This document shows, one piece after another, positions 1 to 8,548 of a stretch of DNA of 35,390 bases. The stretch covers positions 1 to 35,390 of the forward strand of contig QWPW01000031.1 in NCBI GenBank assembly GCA_003671025.1, read 5' to 3'. The DNA is from Planctomycetota bacterium (GTDB lineage Bacteria > Planctomycetota > Phycisphaerae > Phycisphaerales > SM1A02). The position numbers and the translations under genes are program-made. A model generated the notes under the pieces. The model was not told the DNA's origin and ran no database searches. It saw only the letters and a list, made by a program, of their open reading frames with translations. Every line of letters starts with the position of its first letter. The stretch's first letter is position 1.

Positions 1-2048
1 GGAAGGTCGCGTTCACTCACGGTGGCGCCCGACCTCGCATCAAGTCGCGCGATCAATCCATTTTTCCATGCGACAGCAACGCACGACGCTGCGGGCGAAA
101 TCGCAACCGCGCGCGTTCCGCCATCGCGCGTGCCGGTGCACCAGCGTTCCGTAAGCGTGTGCGTCTTCGCGTCGAAGTCAACGCAACGAATTCGTCCGTC
201 ACCATGACCGATGAGCAAAACACTTCCATCGCTGTTGAAGGACACATCTGTCGGCGAGCCGATGCCTGCGATCGATCCGCGCGTTTGATGAGTCGCCGCG
301 TCAAACAACTCAATCGCACCGTCCCAGCCAACCGCACACAAGACCGATCCCAGATGCGCGCACCAACCACGGTCAGAAGCGATGTGATCGACGCGCTTAC
401 TCTCGCGATCAATCAACAGCAGCGTGCCCTCTTCGTTCACCGCAACGATCGAGGAGCCATCAGGTGAAGCGTCGATGGAAATGATCGTGCCAGTTCGCTT
501 GGATTGATGCGGGCGCATGTCGATCACATCCAACGGTCGCGTGAGCGTCCGATCGGCGATGGCGATGTATCCCGGTGTGATTCCCGCGATCACTTCGTTG
601 CGCGCGGCACTCTCAGTGACGGTCAAGATCTCCGAGCCGATCGCCGCAAAGAGCTCGAAGTTCATGACGCGTCGCGCGAGGTGTCGCGTCTCCCAACCGC
701 GCTCCTCCGTGGGTACGAGTCGCAAGTGTTCCATCGCATCGGCGGGTTCATCGAGTGCCAACGATGCACTTGCGGCGCGAAGATTAGCGCGTGCGGCTGC
801 TGCGTTTGCGCGTGCAGCTTCACGCGACGCGTGCAGCGCAAACCTAAGACTCGCGGCGCCGCCACCAACGATGGCTAGTGCAGCAATGAGAATCGCCGCA
901 GTAAGCGTGCGATTCTTGCGCACGAATCGACGCAGCGAATCGACAGCCGTTGCAGGCGCGGCGAGCACTGGCTCATCGGCAAGCCATCGACGAAGTTCGT
1001 CGGCGAGTTCGAAAGCGGTTCCGTAACGATCATCAGGACGCTTCGCCAACGCCTTGAGTACGACGGCATCAAGCCCGCGTGGCAACGTCGCGCCGACACG
1101 ATGCGGTTGTGCTGGCATCGACTCGCGCACGATGCGCGCGGCGGAGTCGAGCGCGCGCCCACCCGTTTGGTAGGGCAACTGATGCGTGAGCAACTCGTAG
1201 AGAATCAGTCCGAGTGCGTAGACATCGCAACGCGAATCGAGCGCGGATGTGTCGCGCGAAAACTGTTCTGGGCTCATGTACTGCGGCGTGCCCATGCGCG
1301 GCGCGTTGCTGGCGGGCGCATCGCTCAACCCCGCGTCATCGCTCGCGCGCGTCCACTGCGCGATGCCATAGTCGATGACATGCACACAACCATCGTTGCC
1401 CACGAGCACATTGCCGGGTTTGAGATCGAGGGCCACGATGCCGCGGTGATGTCCACTTCCCACCGCGTCGCAGACGACGGCGAAGGTCTCGATGCGTTGC
1501 GCAACAGTGCGATGCTTCGCGGTGGACCACTGCGTGATCGCCTTTCCATCCTCGACCAACTCCATCGCAAAGTAGGGACGCGCCTCGGTGCTGTCGCGCG
1601 CAGTCAGCGTGCCAGCAGCGATGACGCGGGCAATACTCGGGTGATCAAGACGCGCAAGGATTTCTGACTCGTGATGAAATCGTTCGAGTGCCGAACTGCG
1701 CGTGATGGATGCGGCAAAAACTTTGATGGCCACGCGACGCGAGGGTGAATGTTGATCGGCAAGGAAGACCGCGCCCATGCCGCCAGTTCCGATGACCGAA
1801 CGAATGGTGAATCCGTCGACGCTCACGCCGATGAGCGCCTCGGGGTCGAACGAGTCCTCTCGGGTGACGCCAAGTGTCTCAGACGCGTCGCTGTCGAAGG
1901 TGAGCAAGGAGCGAACCTCCGCACGCACCCAAGGGTCATCGGAGCCCGCATCGATTGCAGCTTCACGGTGTGGCGCCGCAATCTCGCGCACTTCGGTAAA
2001 CAGTTCTTCCGCGCGTTGTTGTCGAGCGCGCGTGTTGGCGTCACTCAT
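1..2048 (-). CDS. Membrane Ser/Thr protein kinase with WD-like C-terminal part (3' end cut by window)
   Basis: Pkn-type Ser/Thr kinase, 682 codons visible, open through the left edge. Residues about 7-50 form a short helical N-domain. The kinase domain runs about 80-345: glycine loop GTGGMGAVF (87-95), VAIK lysine K109, alphaC Glu E128, catalytic loop ALDLKPGN (206-213) with Asp208 and Asn213, DYG in place of DFG (226-228), and activation-segment end GTPQYMSPEQ (253-262). A single transmembrane helix lies near 380-402. The rest looks like degenerate WD40-type beta repeats (for example SIDASPDGSSIVAV), presumably a periplasmic sensor or scaffold. The HRD motif reads ALD, so the usual His-Arg is missing although Asp, Lys and Asn are kept. 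The ATG start at 2048 follows GAGGG. An ECF sigma factor and a small relative of the N-domain lie just upstream on the same strand, which suggests one signalling operon. Target unknown. Confidence 0.9.
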   Translation of the reverse strand, partial: MSDANTRARQQRAEELFTEVREIAAPHREAAIDAGSDDPWVRAEVRSLLTFDSDASETLGVTREDSFDPEALIGVSVDGFTIRSVIGTGGMGAVFLADQHSPSRRVAIKVFAASITRSSALERFHHESEILARLDHPSIARVIAAGTLTARDSTEARPYFAMELVEDGKAITQWSTAKHRTVAQRIETFAVVCDAVGSGHHRGIVALDLKPGNVLVGNDGCVHVIDYGIAQWTRASDDAGLSDAPASNAPRMGTPQYMSPEQFSRDTSALDSRCDVYALGLILYELLTHQLPYQTGGRALDSAARIVRESMPAQPHRVGATLPRGLDAVVLKALAKRPDDRYGTAFELADELRRWLADEPVLAAPATAVDSLRRFVRKNRTLTAAILIAALAIVGGGAASLRFALHASREAARANAAAARANLRAASASLALDEPADAMEHLRLVPTEERGWETRHLARRVMNFELFAAIGSEILTVTESAARNEVIAGITPGYIAIADRTLTRPLDVIDMRPHQSKRTGTIISIDASPDGSSIVAVNEEGTLLLIDRESKRVDHIASDRGWCAHLGSVLCAVGWDGAIELFDAATHQTRGSIAGIGSPTDVSFNSDGSVLLIGHGDGRIRCVDFDAKTHTLTERWCTGTRDGGTRAVAISPAASCVAVAWKNGLIARLDARSGATVSERDL

Positions 2049-2099
2049 CGACTGCGCCCTCGGCGGCGAGCATCAGTGATCGTGCAACGGTGGGGAAAG

Positions 2100-2378
2100 T
2101 CAATCACGAGGGTTGTTTCGTTCTGCAATCCATCGCTGGGCACGTTCGCGGATCCAAGCCTCGCCGCCTTCGTCACTCAACGTGGGCTCCGCGACATGGA
2201 ACCGAAGCAGTTCGATTACTTCGCGCTTGGCATCAGTGTCGAGAGGCGCATCGTTGATGAGCGAAAGTCGCGCACGGTGATCAGCGTGAATGGCCTCGTC
2301 AAAGAGCTCTTCGATCGCCGCGCGCCGCGCGTGAGCGAGGTCAATTTGGGAAGGCTGATTGGACTCGGGACACGGCAT
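2100..2378 (-). CDS. Small free-standing protein resembling the N-terminal domain of the adjacent kinase
   Basis: A 92-aa protein between the sigma factor (15-nt gap) and the kinase (51-nt gap), same strand. ATG at 2378 is chosen because GGAG sits five bases upstream; a longer frame starting at 2444 would overlap the sigma gene. Its core (AAIEELFDEAIHADHRARL, then a second helix REVIELLRFH) resembles the pattern at residues 10-50 of the kinase (RAEELFTEVREIAAPHREA, then RAEVRSLLTF). That helical pattern commonly precedes planctomycete kinase domains. I infer a detached paralogue of the kinase N-domain, perhaps a partner or competitor in sigma-kinase signalling; the function is unknown. It has no signal peptide or membrane segment and ends in a charged tail. 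Confidence 0.65.
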   Translation of the reverse strand: MPCPESNQPSQIDLAHARRAAIEELFDEAIHADHRARLSLINDAPLDTDAKREVIELLRFHVAEPTLSDEGGEAWIRERAQRWIAERNNPRD

Positions 2379-2392
2379 ACAAACTCCATGCG

Positions 2393-2986
2393 TCACGGAG
2401 TCTCCGCGATCGCACGGCGAAGCCACGCTCGTGCATAATTCCATCTTTTGCTGACAGTTCGCGGCGCGATCTCCAGCAGAATCGCGGTCTGATCAATGGA
2501 TAGGCTCGAGATAAAGCGCAAGCGCGCCACTTGAGCACACTCGGGCGACTCGGCTTCGAGCAGGTCCAATGCTTCAATCGCGCGAATCGCCATCGGCGAA
2601 ATCGCCCGCGTGGGATCCGCGAGTTCACCCGCAACGACTTCGAGTTCGACCCGTTGGCGATCACCGCCTCGGCTGAGCCGACCCTCGGATCGCGCGCGAT
2701 CAATGAGAAACTGACCCATGGCGCGGCTCACGGAACCCCAGAAATGGCGGCGGTCATCCCAGACCGACTTCGCCGCGCCCTCACCAAACATCTTGAGAAA
2801 GAGTTCATTCACGACCAGCGTGGGCTGCACTTGGTTGCGCGCACTCTCATTGGCGCACGCGGCGCGCGCCATGGCATGGACCTCGCCATAGATCTGCTGC
2901 CACAACGCATCGAGCGCAGCCTGCTCGCCATCACCTGCGTGATTCAACAGTCGCGTAAGTGTTTGGGCCGACTCTTCCGCTTGCAT
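2393..2986 (-). CDS. ECF-type RNA polymerase sigma factor (TIGR02999-like)
   Basis: Alternative sigma factor of about 197 aa. Region 2 is recognisable from the family pattern QPTLVVNELFLKMF followed by RRHFWGSVSRAMGQFLIDRA, which recalls the planctomycete-rich ECF group TIGR02999. Region 4 is the C-terminal helix-turn-helix SLSIDQTAILLEIAPRTVSKR, preceded by ARLRF. The frame is open up to a TTG at 3028, but ATG at 2986 fits the family start (about 15 residues before the first helix). The ribosome binding site is weak (AATGGGTTG). It is the first gene of an apparent operon with a 92-aa protein and a membrane kinase. In Planctomycetota this ECF group is often beside Pkn kinases, so phosphorylation-controlled activity is a reasonable inference. 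No anti-sigma gene is adjacent. Confidence 0.9.
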   Translation of the reverse strand: MQAEESAQTLTRLLNHAGDGEQAALDALWQQIYGEVHAMARAACANESARNQVQPTLVVNELFLKMFGEGAAKSVWDDRRHFWGSVSRAMGQFLIDRARSEGRLSRGGDRQRVELEVVAGELADPTRAISPMAIRAIEALDLLEAESPECAQVARLRFISSLSIDQTAILLEIAPRTVSKRWNYARAWLRRAIAETP

Positions 2987-3069
2987 CAACCCATTGTGAA
3001 ATGAGCGAGATCGAAATACAAGCAACAACTTTGATGCGCCGAAAAATATCTATGTGCGGACGAGCCTGT

Positions 3070-3297
3070 TTAGACCGGCGTCTTCACGCCGAGCGCACGC
3101 AGCGCGCACCAACCTATGAGCGCTTCGATGATCACCATGATGCCCACGATCCAGACGACGCCCGCGCTCCACATCGTCCACGCAGGTGTGAGCTCCATGA
3201 ACCAAAGGACGCCTAATAAGAGTCCGATCGCTTCAATGAAAGCGCCGAGAACTAATCGGGCCGTCTTACCGCGTTGGTCAATGTTGCATGTCAGCAT
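3070..3297 (-). CDS. Small inner-membrane protein, DUF2892-like
   Basis: A 75-aa protein with start MLTCNIDQRGKTARLVLGAF, two closely spaced hydrophobic helices (about residues 14-35 and 41-62) and the end GWCALRALGVKT. This order (N-terminal C/N residues, basic R-x-x-R-x-V-L-G segment, two helices, GWC-x-L-x-x-L-G-x-x-T end) matches the DUF2892/YgaP-type membrane family. ATG at 3297 gives the normal family length; the upstream extension of the frame is low-complexity and overlaps asnS. No clear Shine-Dalgarno is visible. It lies 53 nt downstream of asnS on the same strand and may be cotranscribed with it. Role unknown; some family members are linked to rhodanese or sulfur proteins, but nothing here shows that. 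Confidence 0.7.
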   Translation of the reverse strand: MLTCNIDQRGKTARLVLGAFIEAIGLLLGVLWFMELTPAWTMWSAGVVWIVGIMVIIEALIGWCALRALGVKTPV

Positions 3298-3350
3298 GTT
3301 GAACTCGGTTGAAAGTGAGAGAGCGCGCGCGGCGCATCGCCTCGCGTTGC

Positions 3351-4772
3351 TTAGAAGGTCGCCGATTTCGGCGCACGCGGAAAGGGAATGACGTCGCGAA
3401 TGTTGGCCATACCAGTGGCGTAAATGATCGCCCGTTCGAAACCCAACCCAAAGCCTGCGTGCGGCACGGTTCCGTAGCGGCGCAAATCGCGATACCACCA
3501 GTAATCCGCTTTGTGCAGGCCCATTTCGTCGATGCGAGCGTCGAGGCGATCGAGGCGTTCTTCGCGCTGCGAGCCGCCCACGATCTCGCCAATTCCAGGG
3601 GCCAAGATGTCCATCGCGGCGACGGTCTTGCCATCATCATTTTGGCGCATATAGAACGCCTTAATGTCCTTCGGATAATTCATAACCGCGACAGGGCGAC
3701 CAATATAAGTTTCGGTGAGCCAACGCTCGTGTTCGCTTTGCATGTCGATACCCCACTTCACGGGATACTCGAACTTCACACCCTTCTTGACCGCGTCTTC
3801 CAATGCCGCAATGGCATCGGTGTAATCCATCTTGGCAAAGTCGGCGGAGACGAATTTTTCGAGGCGCTCAATACAAGTCTTATCAATGCGCTCCGCGAAG
3901 AACTTCATGTCGTCCATGCGTTCGGCTAACAGTGCTTTGAACATGTACTTGAGGAGATCCTCAGCACACTTCGCATCGGTCAACAAATCCGCAAACGCGA
4001 TCTCTGGTTCGATCATCCAGAACTCGGCGAGGTGACGCGAAGTGTTGGAATTCTCCGCGCGAAACGTCGGTCCGAAGGTGTACACCTTGGACAACGCCAT
4101 GCACCACGTCTCGACATTGAGCTGACCGGAAACAGTGAGATTTGTCTCGCGACCAAAGAAGTCCTGCGCGTAATCAACCTTGCCTTCTGGGGTGCGCGGA
4201 ATGTTCGCGAGGTCAAGCGTCGAGACGCGAAACATTTGTCCCGCGCCTTCGCAGTCGCTGCCAGTGATGATCGGCGTGTGCACCCATAGGAATCCGCTCT
4301 CGCTGAAGAAGCGATGCACCGCCATCGCTAAGCAATGGCGCACGCGCGCGATCGCGCCAAAGGTGTTAGTGCGCGGACGAAGGTGCGCGACTTCGCGCAG
4401 GTATTCAAACGAATGTTGCTTAGGGGAGATGGGATAGGTGTCGGGGTCGTCAACGAAACCATGCACAGTGACTTCGGTCGCTTGTAACTCGACCGCTTGC
4501 CCCTTGCCTTGGCTCGCGACGACGAGTCCAGTGATTTCCACCGAGCATCCCGCAGTGAGACGGAGAATCTCACTCTCATAGTTTGCAAGAGTGTTAGGAA
4601 CGACTGCCTGAACGGTGTCAAAGCACGACCCATCCGTCACCGCGACGAAGGAGATTCCCGCCTTGGAGTCGCGGCGCGTGCGCACCCAACCCTGAACTTT
4701 GACGGTGGAGCCGAGGTGCGCGGCATGGTTCAGGAAGAGATCGGCGATGCGAACAGGGGAGACAAGAGACAT
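3351..4772 (-). CDS. asnS: Asparaginyl-tRNA synthetase
   Basis: Cytoplasmic class IIb aminoacyl-tRNA synthetase that charges tRNA-Asn, 473 aa, close to the usual bacterial length. The N-terminal OB-fold anticodon-binding domain (about 1-110) contains [19 protein letters not shown]. Class II motif 2 is seen in [20 protein letters not shown] and motif 3 in [12 protein letters not shown], with the typical end [19 protein letters not shown] at 4772 gives the standard [13 protein letters not shown] beginning. The frame stays open upstream through a repeat block, but that stretch translates as repetitive sequence and is not protein-like. No strong Shine-Dalgarno is visible. A separate asparagine pathway through AspRS/GatCAB cannot be judged from this window. 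Confidence 0.97.
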   Translation of the reverse strand: MSLVSPVRIADLFLNHAAHLGSTVKVQGWVRTRRDSKAGISFVAVTDGSCFDTVQAVVPNTLANYESEILRLTAGCSVEITGLVVASQGKGQAVELQATEVTVHGFVDDPDTYPISPKQHSFEYLREVAHLRPRTNTFGAIARVRHCLAMAVHRFFSESGFLWVHTPIITGSDCEGAGQMFRVSTLDLANIPRTPEGKVDYAQDFFGRETNLTVSGQLNVETWCMALSKVYTFGPTFRAENSNTSRHLAEFWMIEPEIAFADLLTDAKCAEDLLKYMFKALLAERMDDMKFFAERIDKTCIERLEKFVSADFAKMDYTDAIAALEDAVKKGVKFEYPVKWGIDMQSEHERWLTETYIGRPVAVMNYPKDIKAFYMRQNDDGKTVAAMDILAPGIGEIVGGSQREERLDRLDARIDEMGLHKADYWWYRDLRRYGTVPHAGFGLGFERAIIYATGMANIRDVIPFPRAPKSATF

Positions 4773-5283
4773 GCACCAAAGGGTATCGCACGAGGGAGTC
4801 GCCGGCGGCCACGATTGGTGCCAGGCACATTTCGATCTCGGGATGCGACAGGTGCCAGGCACATTTCGATCTCGGGGGCGACAGGTGCCAGGCACATCGA
4901 TGCACAGGCGGCGCAGATCTCGACGGCATTTCCGCATGTCAATGCGCCGCGTGGTCGCCTCTCGACCTCGCCTACGTGCCAACTTGGCAGACACCCCGCG
5001 TGACTCCCCCCGCGATGGCGTCAAGATGTGGCTATTCGTTGCGTGTTAGCGTCACTGGCTTGGCGCTATGGAGGCCAGCTACACGCCGTGTGGTGGTCGA
5101 TCATTTCCGCGACCATTACGTCATGTTCTCTGCATAAGTGCATCTTTAGAAACAAGTTGTGTCATCGAGCCATCCACTCGAAGCGCAATGCCACGACTGC
5201 GGCTCACGCCCTCGAACCTCTGCTCTATCCAAGCGACCACTCACTCTCTTCTGGCACACTCGTTGCATAGCCGCCGCCCACCC
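4773..5283. other. Intergenic region with repeat block, no gene seen
   Basis: This 511-bp gap separates divergent asnS (minus) and a receiver-like gene (plus). The asnS-proximal part holds the palindrome-based tandem repeats described separately. The remaining 370 bp or so contain only short, non-homologous open frames. I found no tRNA, riboswitch or convincing terminator. Promoters for both neighbours should lie here, but no clear -35/-10 pair stands out. Confidence 0.6.
4817..4908. repeat. Tandem 33-34 bp repeats built on a GTGCCAGGCAC palindrome
   Basis: Three head-to-tail units begin GGTGCCAGGCACAT. Unit 1 is 4817-4850, unit 2 is 4851-4883 and a shorter third copy is about 4884-4908. Units 1 and 2 share the first 26 bases (palindrome, then TTTCGATCTCGGG) and the end GCGACA; unit 3 keeps only the palindrome and CATCGAT. 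The 11-bp core GTGCCAGGCAC is a perfect inverted repeat. Translated, the block gives a repeating V-P-G-T / C-L-A-P type peptide, a signature I have seen in spurious ORFs of planctomycete and metagenomic genomes, so a dispersed intergenic repeat family is likely. The copies lie 45-136 nt upstream of asnS. Confidence 0.85.
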
Positions 5284-5919
5284 ATGCGACTCCGCTTGCA
5301 CAGCCCCGACCCGAACTCAGAGCCGAATCCAAGCGGCTCGGCGAACAGGGGTGGGCAAGCGCGGACGAGCACGTCTGGTTCGGCGGAGATTCGGAGTGCG
5401 AAGCTCGCCGCTGCGACACCCGCGCCGCACACCGCGCCGCACACCGCGCCCAACGGCGACTCTCGGCTCAACCTCCTCCTGACCTACGGCGGTTGGCGTG
5501 AAAACGCGTTCGCCGATCAGATTCCCCTCATCCTCAATCGCATCGGTATTCGCTGCTTTCGCGCCGAGAGCGGCGACGAGGCCTCGGACGTGATCCGTCG
5601 CGAGCACGTGCATATCGCGGTCATCGACTGGTCGATCCCGATGCATCCCACGCGCGCACAAGTCGGAGGTCGCGCGGCCCCGGCAATCACCGCGGGCCCA
5701 CGCGTTCTGCAGTTGCTCAGGCGACTCGATCAGCCGCCGCCGACGATCGTCGTGCGTCCTCGACAGTCGGACGCAGCCGAGGACACCCGTACGCTTGCCG
5801 ACGCGCTGCGGGACGGCGCGTTCACGGTGCTCGACGACCCAGTTCCCATCGAAACAATGTTGCAGGCACTCGAGCGCGTGGTGCGCAGGCATTACCGCGA
5901 TCACTGGCCCGCAGCGTGA
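5284..5919 (+). CDS. Degenerate response-regulator receiver-like protein
   Basis: A 211-aa protein. Residues 1-60 are a Pro/Thr/Ser-rich, probably disordered segment with the internal duplication PHTAPHTAP. Residues about 62-208 resemble a CheY-like receiver: a first beta strand LNLLLTYGG, the alpha-beta step ASDVIRREHVHIAVIDWSIPM with an Asp at the phospho-acceptor position, and a late GAFTVLDDPVPIETMLQAL resembling the usual G-A-x-x-x-x-x-K-P end. The N-terminal acidic pair is absent and the conserved Lys is replaced by Asp, so phosphorylation competence is doubtful. ATG at 5284 starts the protein-like sequence, but no Shine-Dalgarno is visible. It precedes groES by 186 nt. A stand-alone pseudo-receiver adaptor is the best guess; the partner is unknown. 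Confidence 0.6.
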   Translation: MRLRLHSPDPNSEPNPSGSANRGGQARTSTSGSAEIRSAKLAAATPAPHTAPHTAPNGDSRLNLLLTYGGWRENAFADQIPLILNRIGIRCFRAESGDEASDVIRREHVHIAVIDWSIPMHPTRAQVGGRAAPAITAGPRVLQLLRRLDQPPPTIVVRPRQSDAAEDTRTLADALRDGAFTVLDDPVPIETMLQALERVVRRHYRDHWPAA

Positions 5920-6036
5920 GCAATGAGCCAACCGCATTCAACGAGTGAGTTCCGTCTAGTTCTAGCATCACTCCCGCGCAATCATTCATCAGTAATCGAG
6001 ATGCTGACCGCGAGCAACATCGCACGCGATCAGCAC

Positions 6037-6070
6037 TCGTCAGACAGTATTCGTCAGACAACATTCGTCA
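6037..6070. repeat. Three phased TCGTCA direct repeats upstream of groES
   Basis: TCGTCAGACA occurs at 6037-6046 and 6051-6060, and a shorter TCGTCA at 6065-6070, so the copies recur every 14 bp. They lie 36-69 nt before the groES start. No CIRCE element (TTAGCACTC-N9-GAGTGCTAA) is present. The array could be a regulator-binding site for the chaperonin operon, but this rests only on position and spacing. Confidence 0.45.
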
Positions 6071-6105
6071 TCATTTCCCCGTTTAAAGATTTGAAGGAGC
6101 ACAGC

Positions 6106-6396
6106 ATGAAGTTCCGTCCCCTCGGCGACAAGATTCTCGTGAAGCGTGATGAAGCCGCCACCAAGACCGAAAGCGGTATTCATCTTCCGGAGTCGAGCAA
6201 AGAGAAGCCCAAGCAGGGCAAGATCATCGCGCTCGGCGATGGCCACCGCAGCAAAGACAACGGCAAACTCACGCCGTTCACCGTCAAGAAGGGCGACAGC
6301 GTGATCTTCAGTTCTTACGCGGGCACCGAAATCAAGATCGACGGCGATGCGCTCCTCATCATGACTGAGGAAGACATTCTCGGCGTGATCGAGTGA
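6106..6396 (+). CDS. groES: Co-chaperonin GroES (Hsp10)
   Basis: A 96-aa GroES, the usual length, forming the heptameric lid of the GroEL folding chamber in the cytoplasm. Family landmarks are the start MKFRPLGDKILVKRDEA, the mobile-loop region TKTESGIHLPESSKEKP, the central VKKGDSVIFSSYAGTEIKID and the end LIMTEEDILGVIE. ATG at 6106 is supported by GAAGGAG with a 6-nt gap; the upstream frame is non-homologous. It is the first gene of a groES, small-ORF, groEL cluster. Upstream lie 14-bp-phased TCGTCA repeats instead of a CIRCE operator. Confidence 0.98.
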   Translation: MKFRPLGDKILVKRDEAATKTESGIHLPESSKEKPKQGKIIALGDGHRSKDNGKLTPFTVKKGDSVIFSSYAGTEIKIDGDALLIMTEEDILGVIE

Positions 6397-6439
6397 TCCC
6401 GTCAGGGCACGATTCGACTGCGATCACGGAACCCACCGC

Positions 6440-6643
6440 ATGACTTCAGAAAAGCTCAGACTCGCGTTTGGCGAGCTCAATGGACAGCGCGATCTTCGCG
6501 TCGAGTTCGACCATGCGTCGAACTTCATCGTGAAGCGTGCGTTGCTCATTCCTCTTGAGCCCGATGGACTGGTCAAGGTGACCGATGGATCGCACGTTTA
6601 CATCGTCGATGCCGAGCGAGTCGCGTGGGTCGAGATTGGTTGA
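6440..6643 (+). CDS. Small conserved-looking protein between groES and groEL, unknown function
   Basis: A 67-aa protein placed 43 nt after groES and 71 nt before groEL, same strand. The composition is protein-like and acidic, with alternating hydrophobic strands (FIVKRALLIPL, VKVTDGSHVYIVDAERVAWVEI) that suggest a small all-beta fold. It has no membrane segment, signal peptide or cysteines. ATG at 6440 follows a weak GGAA. I do not recognise a named domain. Its place inside the chaperonin cluster suggests cotranscription with groESL, perhaps as a small accessory protein, but that is inference. Confidence 0.65.
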   Translation: MTSEKLRLAFGELNGQRDLRVEFDHASNFIVKRALLIPLEPDGLVKVTDGSHVYIVDAERVAWVEIG

Positions 6644-6714
6644 GCGCGCATCGCGCAGTGAAGCGAAGTAATTCAAAACGTAACTAATGCGCACAGCGCA
6701 GGAATGAGAATCAA

Positions 6715-8349
<1,635 letters not shown>

Positions 8350-8423
8350 GTGTGACAGTTGATACGTGATGAGCACTCATCACTGATCAACGACACAACA
8401 CGCATCCATCTTTGAATAAAAAC

Positions 8424-8458
8424 ACCCGAGTCGCGGCAACGCGACTCGGGTTCTTTTT
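8424..8458 (+). terminator. Rho-independent terminator of the groESL cluster
   Basis: ACCCGAGTCGCG (8424-8435) pairs with CGCGACTCGGGT (8440-8451), a 12-bp stem with a GCAA tetraloop, followed by TTCTTTTTGT. An A-run precedes it (AATAAAAACA), so it could also act for the convergent minus-strand gene ending at 8549. Confidence 0.93.
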
Positions 8459-8548
8459 GTGGCGACAGTCTTGCGACTCGAGCGTACAGGCACTCATCAC
8501 GCGCGAACATTCATCACACCAGCTCGACGCATCGCGCTCGCTTCATCC

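Noticed and set aside
5920-6105. CIRCE operator upstream of groES
   Set aside because: TTAGCACTC/GAGTGCTAA is not present; single GCACTC-like fragments near 6033 have no partner.
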